Assembly: GCA_032207245.1 (NCBI GenBank)
Contig: CM063500.1
Location: 63,520,578-63,584,577 of the forward strand
Reading direction: 5' to 3'
DNA: 64,000 bases
Source: Pardosa pseudoannulata
Lineage: Eukaryota > Arthropoda > Arachnida > Araneae > Lycosidae
The notes under the pieces were generated by a model that searched no databases, was not told where the DNA came from, and was given only the letters and a program-made list of their open reading frames with translations. Position 1 is the stretch's first letter, and every line of letters starts with the position of its first letter. Both the position numbers and the translations under genes were made by a program. This document shows, piece after piece, positions 47,401-60,900 of this stretch.

Positions 47401-48444
47401 GCAAAGCATAGTATTCAATACAACATGAAGTTCAGAAAAATAAAAAAATTACACAGAAAAGTTACAGGAACTATAACAAAAGCAACTTGGTACAGCAAAT
47501 AATAAAAATAAACAAAAAGTGACAACACTAACAAAGAGATATATTTTTGAATTTTACAAAATTTAAAAATTTTTATTTAGCTTTTTTTTTTCAATTTTTT
47601 ATAAACATAAAACGAGACAGAACATTACGCAAAGTACAAAATAATTGAGAGCAAGGTAGCAAAATGAGCAAAAACCAAAATTTTGGAACAAAAAAGGGCC
47701 AAAAAGTACAGAAAACGGTATTTCACTAATAAAATTATAAAATACAAAAATATTAGGCATAAAAACCTAAAAACTTAATTTTAAGAGAAATCTGAAGTTT
47801 ATGTTGTCGCCGAAAAACAGAATCATCAACCTCAGGACAGTGAGCAAACGAGGTGGACACGCTACCAAGCATACCACTCTTGCACAGTGCATAGAGTACA
47901 GCTGTCGTAACCTCTCAGTCCAGTTGTAGTGTTTCCTATAGGCATTTTCAGGAGGGTACTGAGCCCTACCCTCTTTTTTTCAGCTTTCAATACACCCTGC
48001 CCTCCTTATTTTGTCCCCTTTAATGTGCCCTACCCCTTTCTGATTTGCATGAATTTACCTACGATATCTGCCAAGATTGCAGAAAGTCATGTCTTTTTCC
48101 ACCACGTAAAAATACAGAAGCATGTTTCACTGCTTTTGAGCAATCTATTTGGCCAATTTCCTCCTCTCTCAAATTGCTTAGGTCAAATTCCTTCCATAAA
48201 CGAAAGAATGGAAACACGACTTTATGCAGCCCACCCACCTCTATGCTCCATTTTCTGATTCTTTCTTCAAATATTCTCATTCACACGGTCAAGTCAAGAA
48301 TTTAATACATATTTAATAAAATAAAATAAACTTCAAACAATTGCAAAATAATAGTTAAAAATTTTTAAAACCTATAGTAAACAGTTTAAAAAAAATGTCC
48401 TGCCCTTTTTTTTAGTCTGGGGTGACACTAAGCTGGTGTAAAAA

Positions 48445-48597
48445 AATTCTTGTTGAAACATATTTGTATGCAATTACAATAGCAAAGCTATCTTAAGGTC
48501 TGTGTCTGGCCAGGGGAGATTCTTATTGAGACATGTTTGTGTACAGCTATGATAGCAAAGCTCTCGTAAGATCTGCATCTGGCCATTGCATTAAATT
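48445..48597. repeat. Direct repeat of about 75 bp, two copies
   Basis: ATTCTTGTTGAAACATATTT at 48447 and ATTCTTATTGAGACATGTTT at 48520 each run to CTGGCCA. A third, partial relative lies at about 47090-47150. Confidence 0.75.
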
Positions 48598-49199
48598 CTT
48601 GTTATGTATGTGACTTCATTTGCTACCAACTTTTTTCTATTTCCATTCCCTAGCAATAAAAATAATAATAATAAAAAATAAATAAATAAATAAATAAATA
48701 AAAAAAATTTTTTTTTTTTACTATTTATAAAATATTTTCCCAGCTTGTGAAGACCCTGATTTGGTTATAGATCACACTTTCCAAAGAATAAATAGATATA
48801 TAGATATATATATATACAACTTTATGAAAAGATAGTGTGTTTTACTCCGAGCTTTAAGAATGATGAATGCAATACATCTTTATAATGTTTGTACAAGATA
48901 GTCATAGTAAATCCTTTAAACTTAAGAGAAACAGTAAAAGTATACAGGAGTGAAATAAGAGAATGTTTTATGATTTCTTAAGTTTATTTTATAACAAAAA
49001 ACCAGTTTTTAAAACTGTCTGCATTCTTTGAAAAATGTGTAAACAAAAAACTGTACAAGTTAAAAAAAAAAAAAGTTTATCTGCAAAAGTTTTTAATAGC
49101 TAAGAAAATATTGCAATCTTTTCTTAGCTATTGAAAATATAATAGACAAAAAATTACAACTTGTCTTGTAGAAAATGAAATTCAAAATTAAATGCTTAC

Positions 49200-49318
49200 T
49201 TTACTGACAATGAAGATGCTTGCCCAAAACCAATGACAGCAAAGAAGCCGCTACTCGATCTGTCTTCAGCTAAGGTTTCCAGCACCCAAGTGAAAGACAT
49301 AAGCTCTTGTTTAACAAC
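49200..49318 (-). CDS. EPG5: EPG5 homologue, penultimate exon
   Basis: Encodes VVKQELMSFTWVLETLAEDR, then SSGFFAVIGFGQASSLSVN (the last residue completed by the next exon). The segment SGFFAVIGFGQASSLS corresponds to the conserved GLLGAIGLG(R/K)xSxLS block just before the EPG5 C-terminal helices and is the best single identifier of the gene. Acceptor TTATAAAG, donor AAA before GTAAGC, phase 0 in and phase 2 out. Confidence 0.87.
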
Positions 49319-49639
49319 CTTTATAAATAAATAGTTCACTTATTAACAAATGTGAAATATAATAAATATAATAACCAACAATAAATGATTATACTGAAAT
49401 AACAATAAATATGAATTTTAAGGAAACTTTATATTTATTACAATAATGTATACGACTAATTAGATTCCATCACTTAAAATATACAGTGGTATTCAACACT
49501 TATCCAAGAAATATTTTATGTTCAAGGGAAAATTTCATTAAAACTTGAAATTAATTATGCTTAATGATTCCACAGTAATCTAAAACAGCTTTGGTTAAAT
49601 GCACAACAAAAATATCAGCTTAAAATGTAATGGAAGTAA

Positions 49640-51240
49640 GCAATCCAATTAGTGGAAAGGAGGAAATCCTGAAGAAATAGGCAAATTATTTTGAAGAACT
49701 ACTGCAGGATAAATCGAACTCAAGAGTGCATAATAGGGAAGAGATGGACCAACCCCATACATATATTGATTTAATGGAGGCAGAGAGAGAGAGTCAGAGC
49801 TATGGGAGGTAGAAATGGCATTAAAGAAGATAAAAAAATAAATAAATAAATAAATAAGACACATGGTGAAGATAGAATTCCAGGAGAATTATTACAACAT
49901 GGCGGTCAGATGCTATTGAATAAAATCCATAGTTTTCTTACAGATGTATGGGAAAATGAAATTATGCCTACTGAATGGAAATATATTATTTGTCCCATTC
50001 ATAAAAAGAATGACAAATCTATATGTAGTAACTACAGAGGAATTTTCACTACTGGCAGTGATATACAAGGTGTTTGCTAAAGTCTTTTCTGCCGGGATGA
50101 TGCCATTCACTGAGGATTCCCTGAGAGAACATCAATATGGTTTCAGGTCAGGTAGATCAAACATGGATCAGATTTTTATCATTAGAAATATCATGGAGAA
50201 ATGCCATGAATTTAACATCAGTCTGCATCATTTATCTGTAGCTTTAAACAGGCTTACAATAACATTAACAATAGACAAACTATTTGATATTATGGATGAG
50301 TTCCAAATACTACCTAAATTGATTAATTTAGTTAAAATGACTCTTAGAGGAACCAAATGTAGGATGCAGATGCAAGGAAATATTTTTCTAGAGTTTGGAG
50401 TGAATAGGGGATTGCAGCAAGGAGACCAGCTGTCAACCATGCTCTTTAATTTATGCCTGAAAAAAGTAATGAGAAATGTGGCAATTAGCTGAGAAGTAAC
50501 AATAATTAATAGAAGCCTGCAATTTTTTGCCTTGGAAAAACTGTTAAGAGTCTTGGTGAATGTTGTGGACAGATGAGAGAAGAGGCATTACAATTAGGAA
50601 TGTAGGTTAATGTGAGTAAAACAAAATATTTAATTGCCACCAGAGAAGGGCAGATTTTTGGCAACCAGCAAGATATAAAACTTAGTGAAGAGACCTTTGA
50701 ACGTGTTGAGCATTTCACTTATCTAGGCTCAATTATCTCTGGAAATAATGATATCGCAATTGAAATAATAAACAGATTGACAGAAGCAAATAAGGCTTAT
50801 TAGAGTATTCAAACACTACTAAGATCTGAACTTATCTCTCTTAAAAGCAAGATTTTACTTTATAAGGTCTTCACCAAACCTGTGTTTTTGTATAGTTGTG
50901 AATCCTGGACATTGGTGAAAAAGAATCAGAACTGTTTGCTAATTAGGGAGAGAAAGATGTTGAGAGAAACAATTTGAACCAATTAATGGAAATGAAAATT
51001 CAGGAAAAGATATGAAGAAATTGATATTGTCACTGACATAAAGATGAGGAGATTGAGTTGGCTGGGTAACAGGCAACGGATGAAGGATGATAGAATTGTG
51101 AGGAGGGTCTTTATGTCAAAACCTGGTGGCTCTAGGCCGTGTGGATGAACAAGGAGAAGATGGTTTGAGGATGTAGTGGATGATTTAAACAGGCTTGCAA
51201 CTGCTGAGGTACTTTCAAAAAGGTGAGAAAAGTGACAAAT
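49640..51240 (+). pseudogene. Non-LTR retrotransposon (LINE) reverse transcriptase, 5'-truncated and broken
   Basis: Plus-strand frames carry, in order, IPGELLQHGG, MPTEWKYIICPIHKKND, SNYRGIF, then QYGFRSGRSNMDQIFIIRNI (the RT motif YGFRxGRSTxDQ), LEFGVNRGLQQGDQLSTMLF (GVRQGDxLSPxLF), and later TYLGSIIS, FLYSCESWTL and RRLSWLGN. This is the order of CR1/Jockey/RTE-like reverse transcriptases. The catalytic FxDD box is not recognisable (QFFALE follows instead), and stops and frameshifts occur at about 50090, 50490, 50610 and 50800. No endonuclease domain: the element is 5'-truncated, as usual for LINEs. It sits antisense in an EPG5 intron. Confidence 0.82.
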
Positions 51241-52029
51241 AATACAGAATAAGTGACTAAGAAGTGACTAAACATCGAAACAAAAAAACCCCAGTGATTT
51301 TTTTTTCTTCTTGATTACAGATGATATTATTAATTTTAGCTCGAAATCAAATAATTCATGCAAAACATGATTTTAATGTTAAAAAAAAAAAAAAAAGTTA
51401 AAAATTTTGTTTAACAAAACAAAACATTGCTTTTTATTAAAAAAAATCTACAAATTAGATTTGGATGCAAATAATACATTAATTTTATAGTCACAATTTT
51501 CTGCATACATTAATGATGTTTTGAAATATGTACATAGCTATATTACAGTATCTAAACAAAAATTGTGAAGAAAAAGAGAAATGTGTGCTTTGACGTAAAT
51601 TACTTTAATGTATTAAATGTACATGTCAGTACAAATGTAGATTTCAGGAACTTCTTTACGACTTTTTAAAATCACTAAATTCTGGAAACCATATGACTAA
51701 TTACATTTTAATAAGAAAAATAAGATTAGAGCATCACATTTTGGGTCTTTTATTAAAATATTTTGTTATTAATTCAGATTTTCTTTTTTTAATAACAGAC
51801 TTTTGCTGTGATACACATGAAAAAAGTGACTAAAAGTGATCAATTGTAAAAAAAGTGACTAAAGGTGAGAAAAGTGATGGAATTGCAAGCCTAAGAAATT
51901 AAAGATAAAGATTTGTAAATACAGGCCTCAGAACTGTGAAAAATGGAGAGCTATTCTGAGGCAGGCTTGAGTCCTTTAATAAGATGTTAAGCCAATTATT
52001 AGAGTTTGGTCTGGTTTGGAGTGCTACAG

Positions 52030-52185
52030 TCTACTTTTTGCAACATGAGGGCTAATGAGACCGGGACCTACAGCTTAAAGCCGATTCCAAACGGCTACGA
52101 ACATCCATGCCACAATGGGATTTGAGCCCACGAACTCCGGTATTGAAGGCCAGCACCCTAACCAATCCGCCATTGTTCGGCCAAT
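52030..52185 (-). mobile_element. tRNA-derived SINE
   Basis: On the minus strand it begins GGCCGAACAATGGCGGATTG, followed by GTTAGGGTGCTGGCCTTCAA (A-box region with an anticodon-loop-like CTTCAAT) and GTTCGTGGGCTCAAATCC (B-box). It then has a tRNA-unrelated body containing GGCATGGATGTTCGTAGCC. Diverged relatives occur at 23760-23850 and 35320-35460. Confidence 0.75.
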
Positions 52186-52652
52186 TAGTAGAGTAGTAGA
52201 AGTTTTAGGGCAATTTTAAATTATAAAAACTACATTTTTATACATTCCTCCACAAAAATTTCAACTCTCTGATAAAAATAACAAAGATATTAAAATTCAA
52301 AGTTAACAAAATTTAAAGTTTTTTTTTTTTTTTAAAGGGGGGGGGATTGGTTAAGAAATGAATTCAAGTTGAAATCAGATTGCAATGTCCCTTTTATAGC
52401 AGAAGGGAACATGGGATTAAAAGCTTATTTTACTGGAAAATACAATATATCTACTTTACTATGGATACACCCCAGTTTACAATTAGGTTATCCTCCCCAT
52501 GTTTCAACATAAAAGGAGTGTTGCAAACTGATTTCAATCTTAAATTATGTAATTAATCTTTTAACCAATCCATGAATGAAGGAAAAAAAATCTTATTAAA
52601 TTTAAAATTTGAATATCTTGGTCAATTTTGATGAATGTTAAATATACATTAA

Positions 52653-52839
52653 CCCTTTCGTGGGCCATTTATTTCTCATCCATGTTTCTAAACTTTCAAA
52701 ACAGAGTTTTTAATTTCTTCAATGGATCGAACAATTGATGACAGCTCAAAACCGTAGCGGGAATCAGTCATCCCGTTGTTTCAATAACAAGAGCAATATA
52801 TTATAATGGGTTTTGCACTTCCCACAGCCCACAAAAGGG
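52653..52839. mobile_element. piggyBac-like MITE (187 bp)
   Basis: TTAA lies on both sides (52649-52652 and 52840-52843). The ends are inverted, CCCTTTCGTGGGC and CCCTTTTGTGGGC, matching at 12 of 13 positions. TTAA duplication with CCCTTT ends is diagnostic of piggyBac. No coding capacity. Confidence 0.85.
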
Positions 52840-53030
52840 TTAACACAGGGAGAAGAGGAGAGCACCATCTGCTAGCAATATACATTTGTCAGTAAGTGTT
52901 AAATATATGAAACTATGATAGCTCTCCTGATACAATTAAAATTCATTGAAAAACATTTTTCTAAAAATCTTACACATAAACATTTTTAATATATATATAT
53001 AAAAAAAAAAATTGAAAACTATATATGTAC

Positions 53031-53115
53031 CTGAGACTCCAGTTCTGAAACAAGCATTATACTTAATTCTAACAGTCTGTCCCATAGGAGAAGAAATTTT
53101 GCTTCAGCATTAGGA
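53031..53115 (-). CDS. EPG5: EPG5 homologue, exon -3
   Basis: 85 bases encoding SPNAEAKFLLLWDRLLELSI, then MLVSELESQ. The KFLLLWDRLLEL helix matches the leucine- and tryptophan-rich segment before the EPG5 C-terminus. Acceptor AATTTTTAG, donor CAG before GTACAT; phase 2 in, phase 0 out. Confidence 0.85.
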
Positions 53116-54074
53116 CTAAAAATTCATGGAAAAAGAACACAGAGATTAAAAGTTATAAATACATATATATTACTTTAGGGATCAGTACATAAAATTTAGA
53201 ATCAGAGATGAAGAAACTTAAAAAATATACATAAAGATCGGTTTGTACAAACAGTTACTAAGTTTGAAATATTAACATATATTCAATATAATATGATGCA
53301 TTGCATTCATATAATACAAGTGATAAATTAACCAATGAGCCCAGAAAAGTTAAATCTGAAATGAACAAAAAAGTAAGAAAGATTAACACAAAATGAATTA
53401 AAAAAGGAAGACACTTTTTATAAGATAAAATAGACTTGGAAGAGCTTTTACATCTATATAAATGCTACAAGAAGTGTATTTATTTACTTGTCTGTGAAAA
53501 GTGTAGCATGAAAACCAAGATGCTTAGAAATATCAGGCAGGGTTCCCACCAATCTTGTAAATCGGGAAAATTGTAAATGGTTTGGGGAAAGTCAATGATA
53601 TTGTAAATAGGGAAAATTAAGAAATTTTTAAAGAAAACATGGTTCTCACGCATCTTGGAAAAAAAAATTTCTAAACCACTTTTGAATTGAGTTCAAGTCA
53701 AAATTGAGCCTGCATGTCAATAAAAGAAATTGAATTGATATGAAAGGTGTACTTATTTAATTAGCGAAATTATAATTTAAAAGTGGTATTTCCTTAAAAT
53801 TTTTGCTTAGTTCAAAAATGAAAGAAATGATTCTTCAAGGTTAGCTCTTAACTCTTGGCTGCCAAGATTTTCCACATTTGTCAGTCACTGATTACAATAA
53901 TAATTTGTTCTCTAGAGTTAAAGTTATGAATGTGCTACAGAAAAAAAAAAGTTTTTCAAGCAGATCCAGCTAAAATAATCTCAGGCTTGGTCCACTATGG
54001 CAAACCATGTCATAATCCACTAAATAACATCGCTCAAATGTTTAAAAATATTAAAATCAAAATAATATACATAC
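53116..54074 (-). other. EPG5 intron, no feature recognised
   Basis: AT-rich; no gene or repeat seen. Confidence 0.65.
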
Positions 54075-54300
54075 CTCAGTTTAGATTCTCTAACCCACTG
54101 AACAATTCGCTGTAACATTTCTTTCTTCTTTTCTATTGTATCACAGTGTGGTAATTTATGTAAAACACAACAATATAAGGTTAAATACGCATTTTCTTGG
54201 ATACATTTTTTGACAAAATCTTCTGAAACACGTAAAGGAACACAGAAGAATGATGAAATAAGTTGCCATCTGGTTTGAGTTTCATAAACATCAGAAGATT
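54075..54300 (-). CDS. EPG5: EPG5 homologue, exon -4
   Basis: Encodes ESSDVYETQTRWQLISSFFC, VPLRVSEDFVKKCIQENAYL, TLYCCVLHKLPHCDTIEK and an amphipathic end, RIVQWVRESKLR. The block RWQL...TLYxxVLxxLP is a helical repeat segment of EPG5. Acceptor CTGTTCCAG, donor CTGAG before GTATGT; phase 1 in, phase 2 out. Confidence 0.87.
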
Positions 54301-55284
54301 CTGGAACAGTGAATAAAAATAGTTTAACAGCAAAAATTAATTTGATATTCATAAATTAAAAATTATAATTTTAGAATGGATTTTTATAAACCTGTAACAG
54401 CATTGATTTTATTGAATGAAAAGCTTTTCTCCATAAAATAGGTTCTATTAATTAAACAGAAATTTTACAGAGCATTAAACTTTATGTATCTCATGCTCCA
54501 ATATAAGGACATGTAAAGTAAATGCCATCTGACAACTTTATTTTACATTAGATCACCTATTCTATGAAAGGCATTTGTGATACCACATTAGGAAAAATGT
54601 CCCTCAATTTTCATCATTGTATAGGGAGATTTTCCTTCAGAGTTTGCATCCCTTGTCAATTTCCCAGTTTATGGACTTACTGATTTATAATGCATATGCT
54701 AAGTTTGCACAGCAAATCTTTTATTATGTGTCTGCCAAACTCTAGCCCAATTCTCACAATTGTAACACAACATTCCAAAATAGGCCAATATTACACTAGT
54801 TCATGGTATTTTGAAAGAGGTTATTTGTTATATTGAGAGTAATACAGTTAAGCACTGCATGTACTTCCCACAAACTGTTTTTCCATAGCCTTAATTTAGA
54901 AACTTTCTTTTTTTCCCCCAAATAAATAAATCTCTATGAATCAGCACAGGATTTCATACAGTTTTTATGAATATGTTTAATTTCATAGAAATATTTTTGG
55001 TAAACTAAGTAAAAATTGTAGAAAACGTTTCTATTAGATATTCCACATGAATTTATTAAGTTGAATAACATATATTTAAAACAAACTTAAAACTTTTTCC
55101 AGACATTTTGTATTTATATAGACACACAATTTCTCACCTTCCTTCATTTAACAATGTTTTAAATAAAAATTTCTACCAATAAAAAATAATACAGAAAAAA
55201 ATTTATACTACACAAAAAGTTAAATTAAGAGTTTTTCAATATTATTTTAGATATGCCAGTGAAAATAGTATTAGTAGAGATTGA

Positions 55285-55322
55285 TTACTTCACTCACTCA
55301 CACACACACACACACACACACA
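55285..55322. repeat. (CA)n microsatellite
   Basis: About 16 CA units after CACTCACTCA, followed by TATATA. Confidence 0.92.
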
Positions 55323-56819
55323 TATATTATATATACAAAAATTTGAAAACTTTTTAATCCAATCATTAATTAAAATTTTTTTTGTGTATCATTAATTTAA
55401 GTATTCTAGTTAAAATGATACAAATCAAAAATTGCTACCCAGAGTCAATAGTTTGATTTAAAAGAAATATAAACAGGCATACTTTACCAATAACAATACA
55501 AATTAGCTTTCAAAAGTGTCTGAATTATGGAGGAGAATGCAGTCCTTCACTTTGAAGGAAGCCTCTATTTTCAATACATTTATATAGATTACATTTCAAA
55601 ACTGCATTTTTAAGAGTTAAACAAAATGCAAAAAGTGCAACATTTTCAAACGTTGGAATAACATTAAAATTAATTCTCTCTACTTGAACAAGGGAACTGT
55701 CATTCTCTTAATTGAAAGATGTCAAGCAAAATTATCATTACTTGCTTTATTAGAACTAGACTATGATACAATACAAAGATTATATTCTAATGATAATACA
55801 GATGACTTTATACAGCAAAATACAGAAAATCTTAAGTAAATTATTAAGCATTAAGATATTATTTTAATAACATATGAAAGCTACTTATTTTGTTTTAGAG
55901 GGAAGTTATTTACACTGTGTTATTATAGTGGAAATCTGTGCGTGTTACTACTTGCAAACAAACATATTTTGCTCAATACTGAAATTCTTGGAAATATTCC
56001 TGTAATTAATATTTTCAAATATGGACAGTTATGATTAGACACCAAAATTGTTATTAATTCACAATAACCTTCAAGAAGTATTGCTACAATGGTGTTATAA
56101 CACTTGTGGGGATCCTAATCTCTATTTGTAGAGAGGATATCCATCCTTTTCATAAATTGATCCCTACCTTTCAATTCGACAACTTTTATATAATATATAA
56201 CATATAAAAAATTACTTCTTTGAAGTTTCTCAAATTTCTCCAATTACACAATTCTATATTTTAATCTTTAATTTAACAGCCATCAAAAGTAAGAAAGAAG
56301 TGATTAACTGAGATAAAATTCTTTCCTCGATTCTGAAAACAATAGACTGAATAAATGCCAATGCCGTCTCTGTGGCCATGTTTATATTTTTCCAATCCAG
56401 ATGTAAATTTTAGTAGGAAATAAAGCAACCATAAATGTAGGTATGGGAACTTTGAAAACAAAAACTTCAGCTTTATAATGCAGATCCCCAACTGACAGAA
56501 AAATGTTGGTTCAAAACTATCCAAGAATTACCAATCATGTGATCAGTCTATGGTGTTGGGGACATTTTTACATGCTTACAGATTTAATCCTATTGTTGTA
56601 GCTGTTGGATATGTTCCATGTATGCTCAAGAACTCTGATGAAATAAAAAGCTAACTTTTACAAAGTTTCTACCTGATGTCAATCTTTTAGCAGATACAAC
56701 TCTTTATGACTGAATAAACGGAATACTGACATTGTTGAGCAAGCACTAACAATTAAAATATTCAGGCCACTATAACAAGTGTGACACTAAACAAGTTTTA
56801 GTGTTGACATGTATGTACA

Positions 56820-56930
56820 TGAAGCCCAACAGTGTTGAGGTAGTACTTTGCACTCTCAAGACACAGGTTCGAGGTTTTATTCTTGGGCTCGGCAGAGTTG
56901 ACTCAGCCTTAATCCAGATTGTTAAATTTC
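56820..56930 (+). mobile_element. tRNA-derived SINE head
   Basis: AGCCCAACAGTGTTGAGGTA, then ACACAGGTTCGAGGTTTTAT (B-box), then TTGGGCTCGGC pairing back with the start as an acceptor-like stem. Related to the element at 42067. Confidence 0.55.
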
Positions 56931-57039
56931 CCTGATATTTCCATATTTTCCCAGTCTATGGACACTCTGAAATTTTATATTATTTATCGACATTCTATTA
57001 TATAAACAAACAAATAAAAAAATAAAAATGGTAACTAAC

Positions 57040-57285
57040 CATCAATGAACCTTGTAGATATACAACATTCAATAAGTGGTACCATGTGAAAAACAGAATG
57101 CAAATCAGATGATGATGCTTTAAGGCAAGGCAACAGCAGTGGACTGTGTTTGTTTGCAGAAAGATATGAAATAAGGGATTCCACTATAGCTATACCCAAT
57201 TGACCTCCAGGAAGATTATTTAGAAATGTGACAAACTCTTTCATTAAAGGCAATGCATAGTTAGCTTGTTCACTTGGATTTACAC
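57040..57285 (-). CDS. EPG5: EPG5 homologue, exon -5
   Basis: Encodes SVNPSEQANYALPLMKEFVT, FLNNLPGGQLGIAIVESLIS, YLSANKHSPLLLPCLKASS and HMVPLIECCISTRFID. The block PxEQANYALPL...LPGGQLG...SPLLLPCLKA is highly conserved in EPG5. Acceptor TTACATCTAG, donor GATG before GTTAGT; phase 1 in, phase 1 out. Confidence 0.88.
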
Positions 57286-57793
57286 CTAGATGTAAAACAA
57301 AACAAACTATTCAGGACATTATTTTTTCTTCAAATGTAAGAGGACAACATTTCAAACACGTAAAATAATTTGAAAAAATTAAAATAAATAAAAATATTTA
57401 TAAAAATCTTTCTATATATATATACATATATATATAATATACACATACATACACATACTGTTACAATATATAAGTTGCTGATATTTTCTAATGACTGCAT
57501 ATTTATCAGTAAAAATAAAGTATAAACTAGTTTCCTTCTATTACTAAAAGTATTGAACAAAAAATACAAAGAAAATGTATTTTATTACTTCTGAAACATT
57601 AAACTTAATTGAATAGCAAGGTCCTTTTAATTCATATGCAGAAGCTCAATAAAATACAGTAAATTAATTATAATTTATTTTAAAGAATGTAGAAAAAAAG
57701 AAAAATTCTAAAAAAAGGTAATTTGCACTAAAGGATATTAAAATTGATAATTATTAGAAATGTAATTATTAGAAATAAAGTTATCAGACTTAC
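57286..57793 (-). other. EPG5 intron with TA/CA microsatellites
   Basis: About 500 bases; short TA and CA runs at 57412-57456. No other feature. Confidence 0.65.
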
Positions 57794-57999
57794 TATTTGA
57801 GATGACATCCTCTACTTCCTTGAGAAGTTCACACAAAATTTCTTTTAAGTATTTAATCAATTTTTCAATTTCTTCTTTCTTTTGAATGTAATAGTTACTT
57901 AGTGTGGAGAAAAAATGTTGGAGAAACAGAATTCGTTTAGAATTTGAATATTCTTTAGATTCAAGACTTGTCACAATACAGCAAATCATTTTAAGAAAT
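57794..57999 (-). CDS. EPG5: EPG5 homologue, exon -6
   Basis: Encodes KFLKMICCIVTSLESKEYSN, then RILFLQHFFSTLSNYYIQKK, then a lysine/glutamate-rich helix ending LLKEVEDVISN. Likely part of the helical repeat solenoid. Acceptor TGTTTTCAG, donor AATA before GTAAGT; phase 2 in, phase 1 out. Confidence 0.85.
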
Positions 58000-60900
58000 C
58001 TGAAAACATGACAAAATTAGATAAATATATTACATCCAACTTGTATTTATTAACTAAAAAAGTAAAACCAAGCACATAATTGTAGAAAAAGAAATTTTGC
58101 TTTTAAATATTTTAAAAGAAATATTTCTGAACAGGTTTTTGAGCCCTTAGACCAAAGTAAAACAAGTCCTATCCAAAGAAAATCTTTGTAGCAAATATAA
58201 TCTTTAATTTAAACAAAATTAAAAGAAAGAAATTTATAAGAAAAGTGATTTATATATATATAATTGATTATTTATGGTTTGATTATTATAACTAAGTAAT
58301 AAAAGGAAATATATATATTTGATACTAAAGAAAAAATTGGCAAGTAATAATAAGTTTAAATATAATCAATTTCACACAAGTATTACATGGAGAACATATT
58401 TCTACAATTTGATATTCAAAGAAAAATTTATATGAGGAAAAATTGCAAGTAACCATTAAAAATCATTTACAAAATATATACTTTATAAGGGGATAATAAT
58501 TTTACATTCTTTCATAAACTACACCATGTACTTGTTTTTATAATTTCACTTTTATTATTCTATTCATTCATGCTTTTGCAATTTAAAATATGCAAGTGAA
58601 ATTCAAATTTTAAATAAAGTATTTATATTTTACTACATAAATACAAAATGAGCCACATTAACATATACAATACCTCATATACAGAATTTGTTTTTGTTTC
58701 AAGGTCTATAGGCAATTTTGAGGACAAACTATACTGAAACCTACTGCTTAAAAATCTAATTCTGAATAAGCAAGGAGCCATTAAATTATCATTTAGGAAA
58801 TATATACTTTCTAGGGGTATAATAATTTCACATTCTTTCTAATTCTACATCAGAGATTAATTTTTAGATTTAACTCATTTCAGCTTTTGTAATTAAATAT
58901 ATTAGGTGAAATTAAATTTTTTAAAAATGAGATAACATATATTTTACTATATAAATACGCAACTAAGTCATTTTTTTCAATATCCTGCCAAATTTTTGCT
59001 ACATGAAAGCAATCTAGATTGAAACCTACTGTTTAAAATTCTAAATGACTTGAATAATCAAACATTATAATAGGATTTGAATTGACAAGTAAAAGGAGCT
59101 TAAAAGACAATACCCACTTCTATTTGATTGAAGTGCTATAGTCAATGTTTTGACTGTAGAACTCTAAACCTAAGACTCAGATGGACATAGCCACAGAGGT
59201 ATGCTATACGAAGGCTATTGTCAATTCTCTATTCAAATTTGGAAGTCAATTATTATAGACTTTCATTTGATTTGTGAGGATCAACTATTATATATGGGAA
59301 GAAGCAAACCAAAATCTGTAACAGAATTTTTGAAATTTATCATTTAAACAAATATCAAATCTATTATGGTAAATACAGTGGCATCTAATTTATCATTTTT
59401 CAAGGAAAAGGAAATGGAAAATGAGGGATGCAAGATATGGATACAAAAATTTTATAAAATGTAACTATGAATAAATGTATTTACAAAATTAATTAGCATT
59501 TTATAAAATATAACTTGTGTTTAGAATAATAATTAATATCTTAAAAACATTTTACAATTAAAAACCTGCTTTTTATAAGTGGATCACCTAACTGCAAAGA
59601 AAAGGCATTCTATCACATCTACCTTTTCAAATTAACTATCACTGTCATTATGAGAGTATGTAAATGATTTTAATACTAACATTCACGTGAATCAGAAAAT
59701 TTTGGTATGGTCGAATGGGATAAACTGGTTGTAAGAAGTCAAATAGGGTTATATTTGAAAATACCTTTGTTTTACACATTAAGTAGTGCTGTTTTAATAT
59801 TTTTTATGTTGAGATAAATATGTTTAAGGTTTAATATTAAATATTTTATTCAAGTTAAGTATTATTATTTCTAGTTAGTTTTTGAATCTAGCAAAATTTC
59901 TAATGAGCTTATAGTTCTTTGTGTATGCTCACTGAATAATGATTATTAACATATGTTTAGTTATAAATTGACAGAAACTGATATCTTGTGAAAAATTACT
60001 AGAGAAACTTTCCAGAAGTTTTCAAAAAGTTACTGAATGTGTATGCCCAAATTGAAGGCTGGGAATGAAGTAGCTAATGTTTATATACATGCATCTAAAT
60101 CAAATAAATTGTATTGTTTTCCCCATAAGAACCACAAATGTTTACCATCTATGCCAATTGACCCTATATTTTACTATAAAATAACAAATATACAGTTAAA
60201 CATGAATATTAAATTTAGGATATGTCTAAACAATACAAAATGAATCACACAGGGTTTGTATAAAATGTAATGAAACCAAATTTGTGGAAAAAAAAAACTA
60301 TTGAAGATATCAATATAAACAATTAAACTTCAAACCTTTGGACATCTACACTCTTCATCACATCTGACGAGTTTCTCCTGTTTGGGTTTCTCCTGTTTGG
60401 AAGACACCCTGGTCATGGTACTTTTACAATACAGTATGAAACTGCTTGGACCAGTACTATTGTTTCATGACAGTATTCACTGAGGGCTGTGTTCACTCAA
60501 AGGAACTAGAAAAAAAATCTGCAAGGGCCAGATCAAGACTGTAAAAGAGCTGAAAAAACATTGCAATGCTATTTAAGGCCAACAAGTTGTTGACCACAAA
60601 GCCAATTAATTAAGGCAAAATCCAATGCTGTGATGAAGCTTCTAAATGGCACAGTTTTTTCTCTTCAACAAAATATAGTAATGATGGTGTGCACAGTCAT
60701 TTTATCAATTTTTATGTGGTCAGTGAAAATTCAAATCTATCTATTTATTCAACATATCCTGCACACTTTGCACCTTGTTCTTATTTCTGCTTGTGGATGA
60801 ATGTCCTACACAGGGTTTGTCCACCATACTCTTTCAACTGACTTTGAAGCACTAATGAGATCATGAAATAACAGCATTTGATAAGACTTTTACTCTAGAA

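Larger units (their letters stand above)
44962..49199 (-). other. Last EPG5 intron
   Basis: 4.2 kb. Contains a dispersed repeat (47080-47400), an 80-base direct repeat (48445-48597) and poly-A runs. A 75-residue frame at 46142-46369 looks faintly protein-like but does not fit between the flanking exons. Confidence 0.7.
49319..53030 (-). other. EPG5 intron with LINE, SINE and MITE insertions
   Basis: 3.7 kb. Holds a decayed LINE on + (about 49640-51240), a SINE (52030-52185) and a piggyBac-like MITE (52653-52839). The stretch 51240-52030 is AT-rich and empty. Confidence 0.75.
54301..57039 (-). other. EPG5 intron, 2.7 kb
   Basis: Contains a (CA)n microsatellite (about 55285-55322) and a SINE-like tRNA head (about 56820-56930). 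Otherwise AT-rich without recognisable features. Confidence 0.65.
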
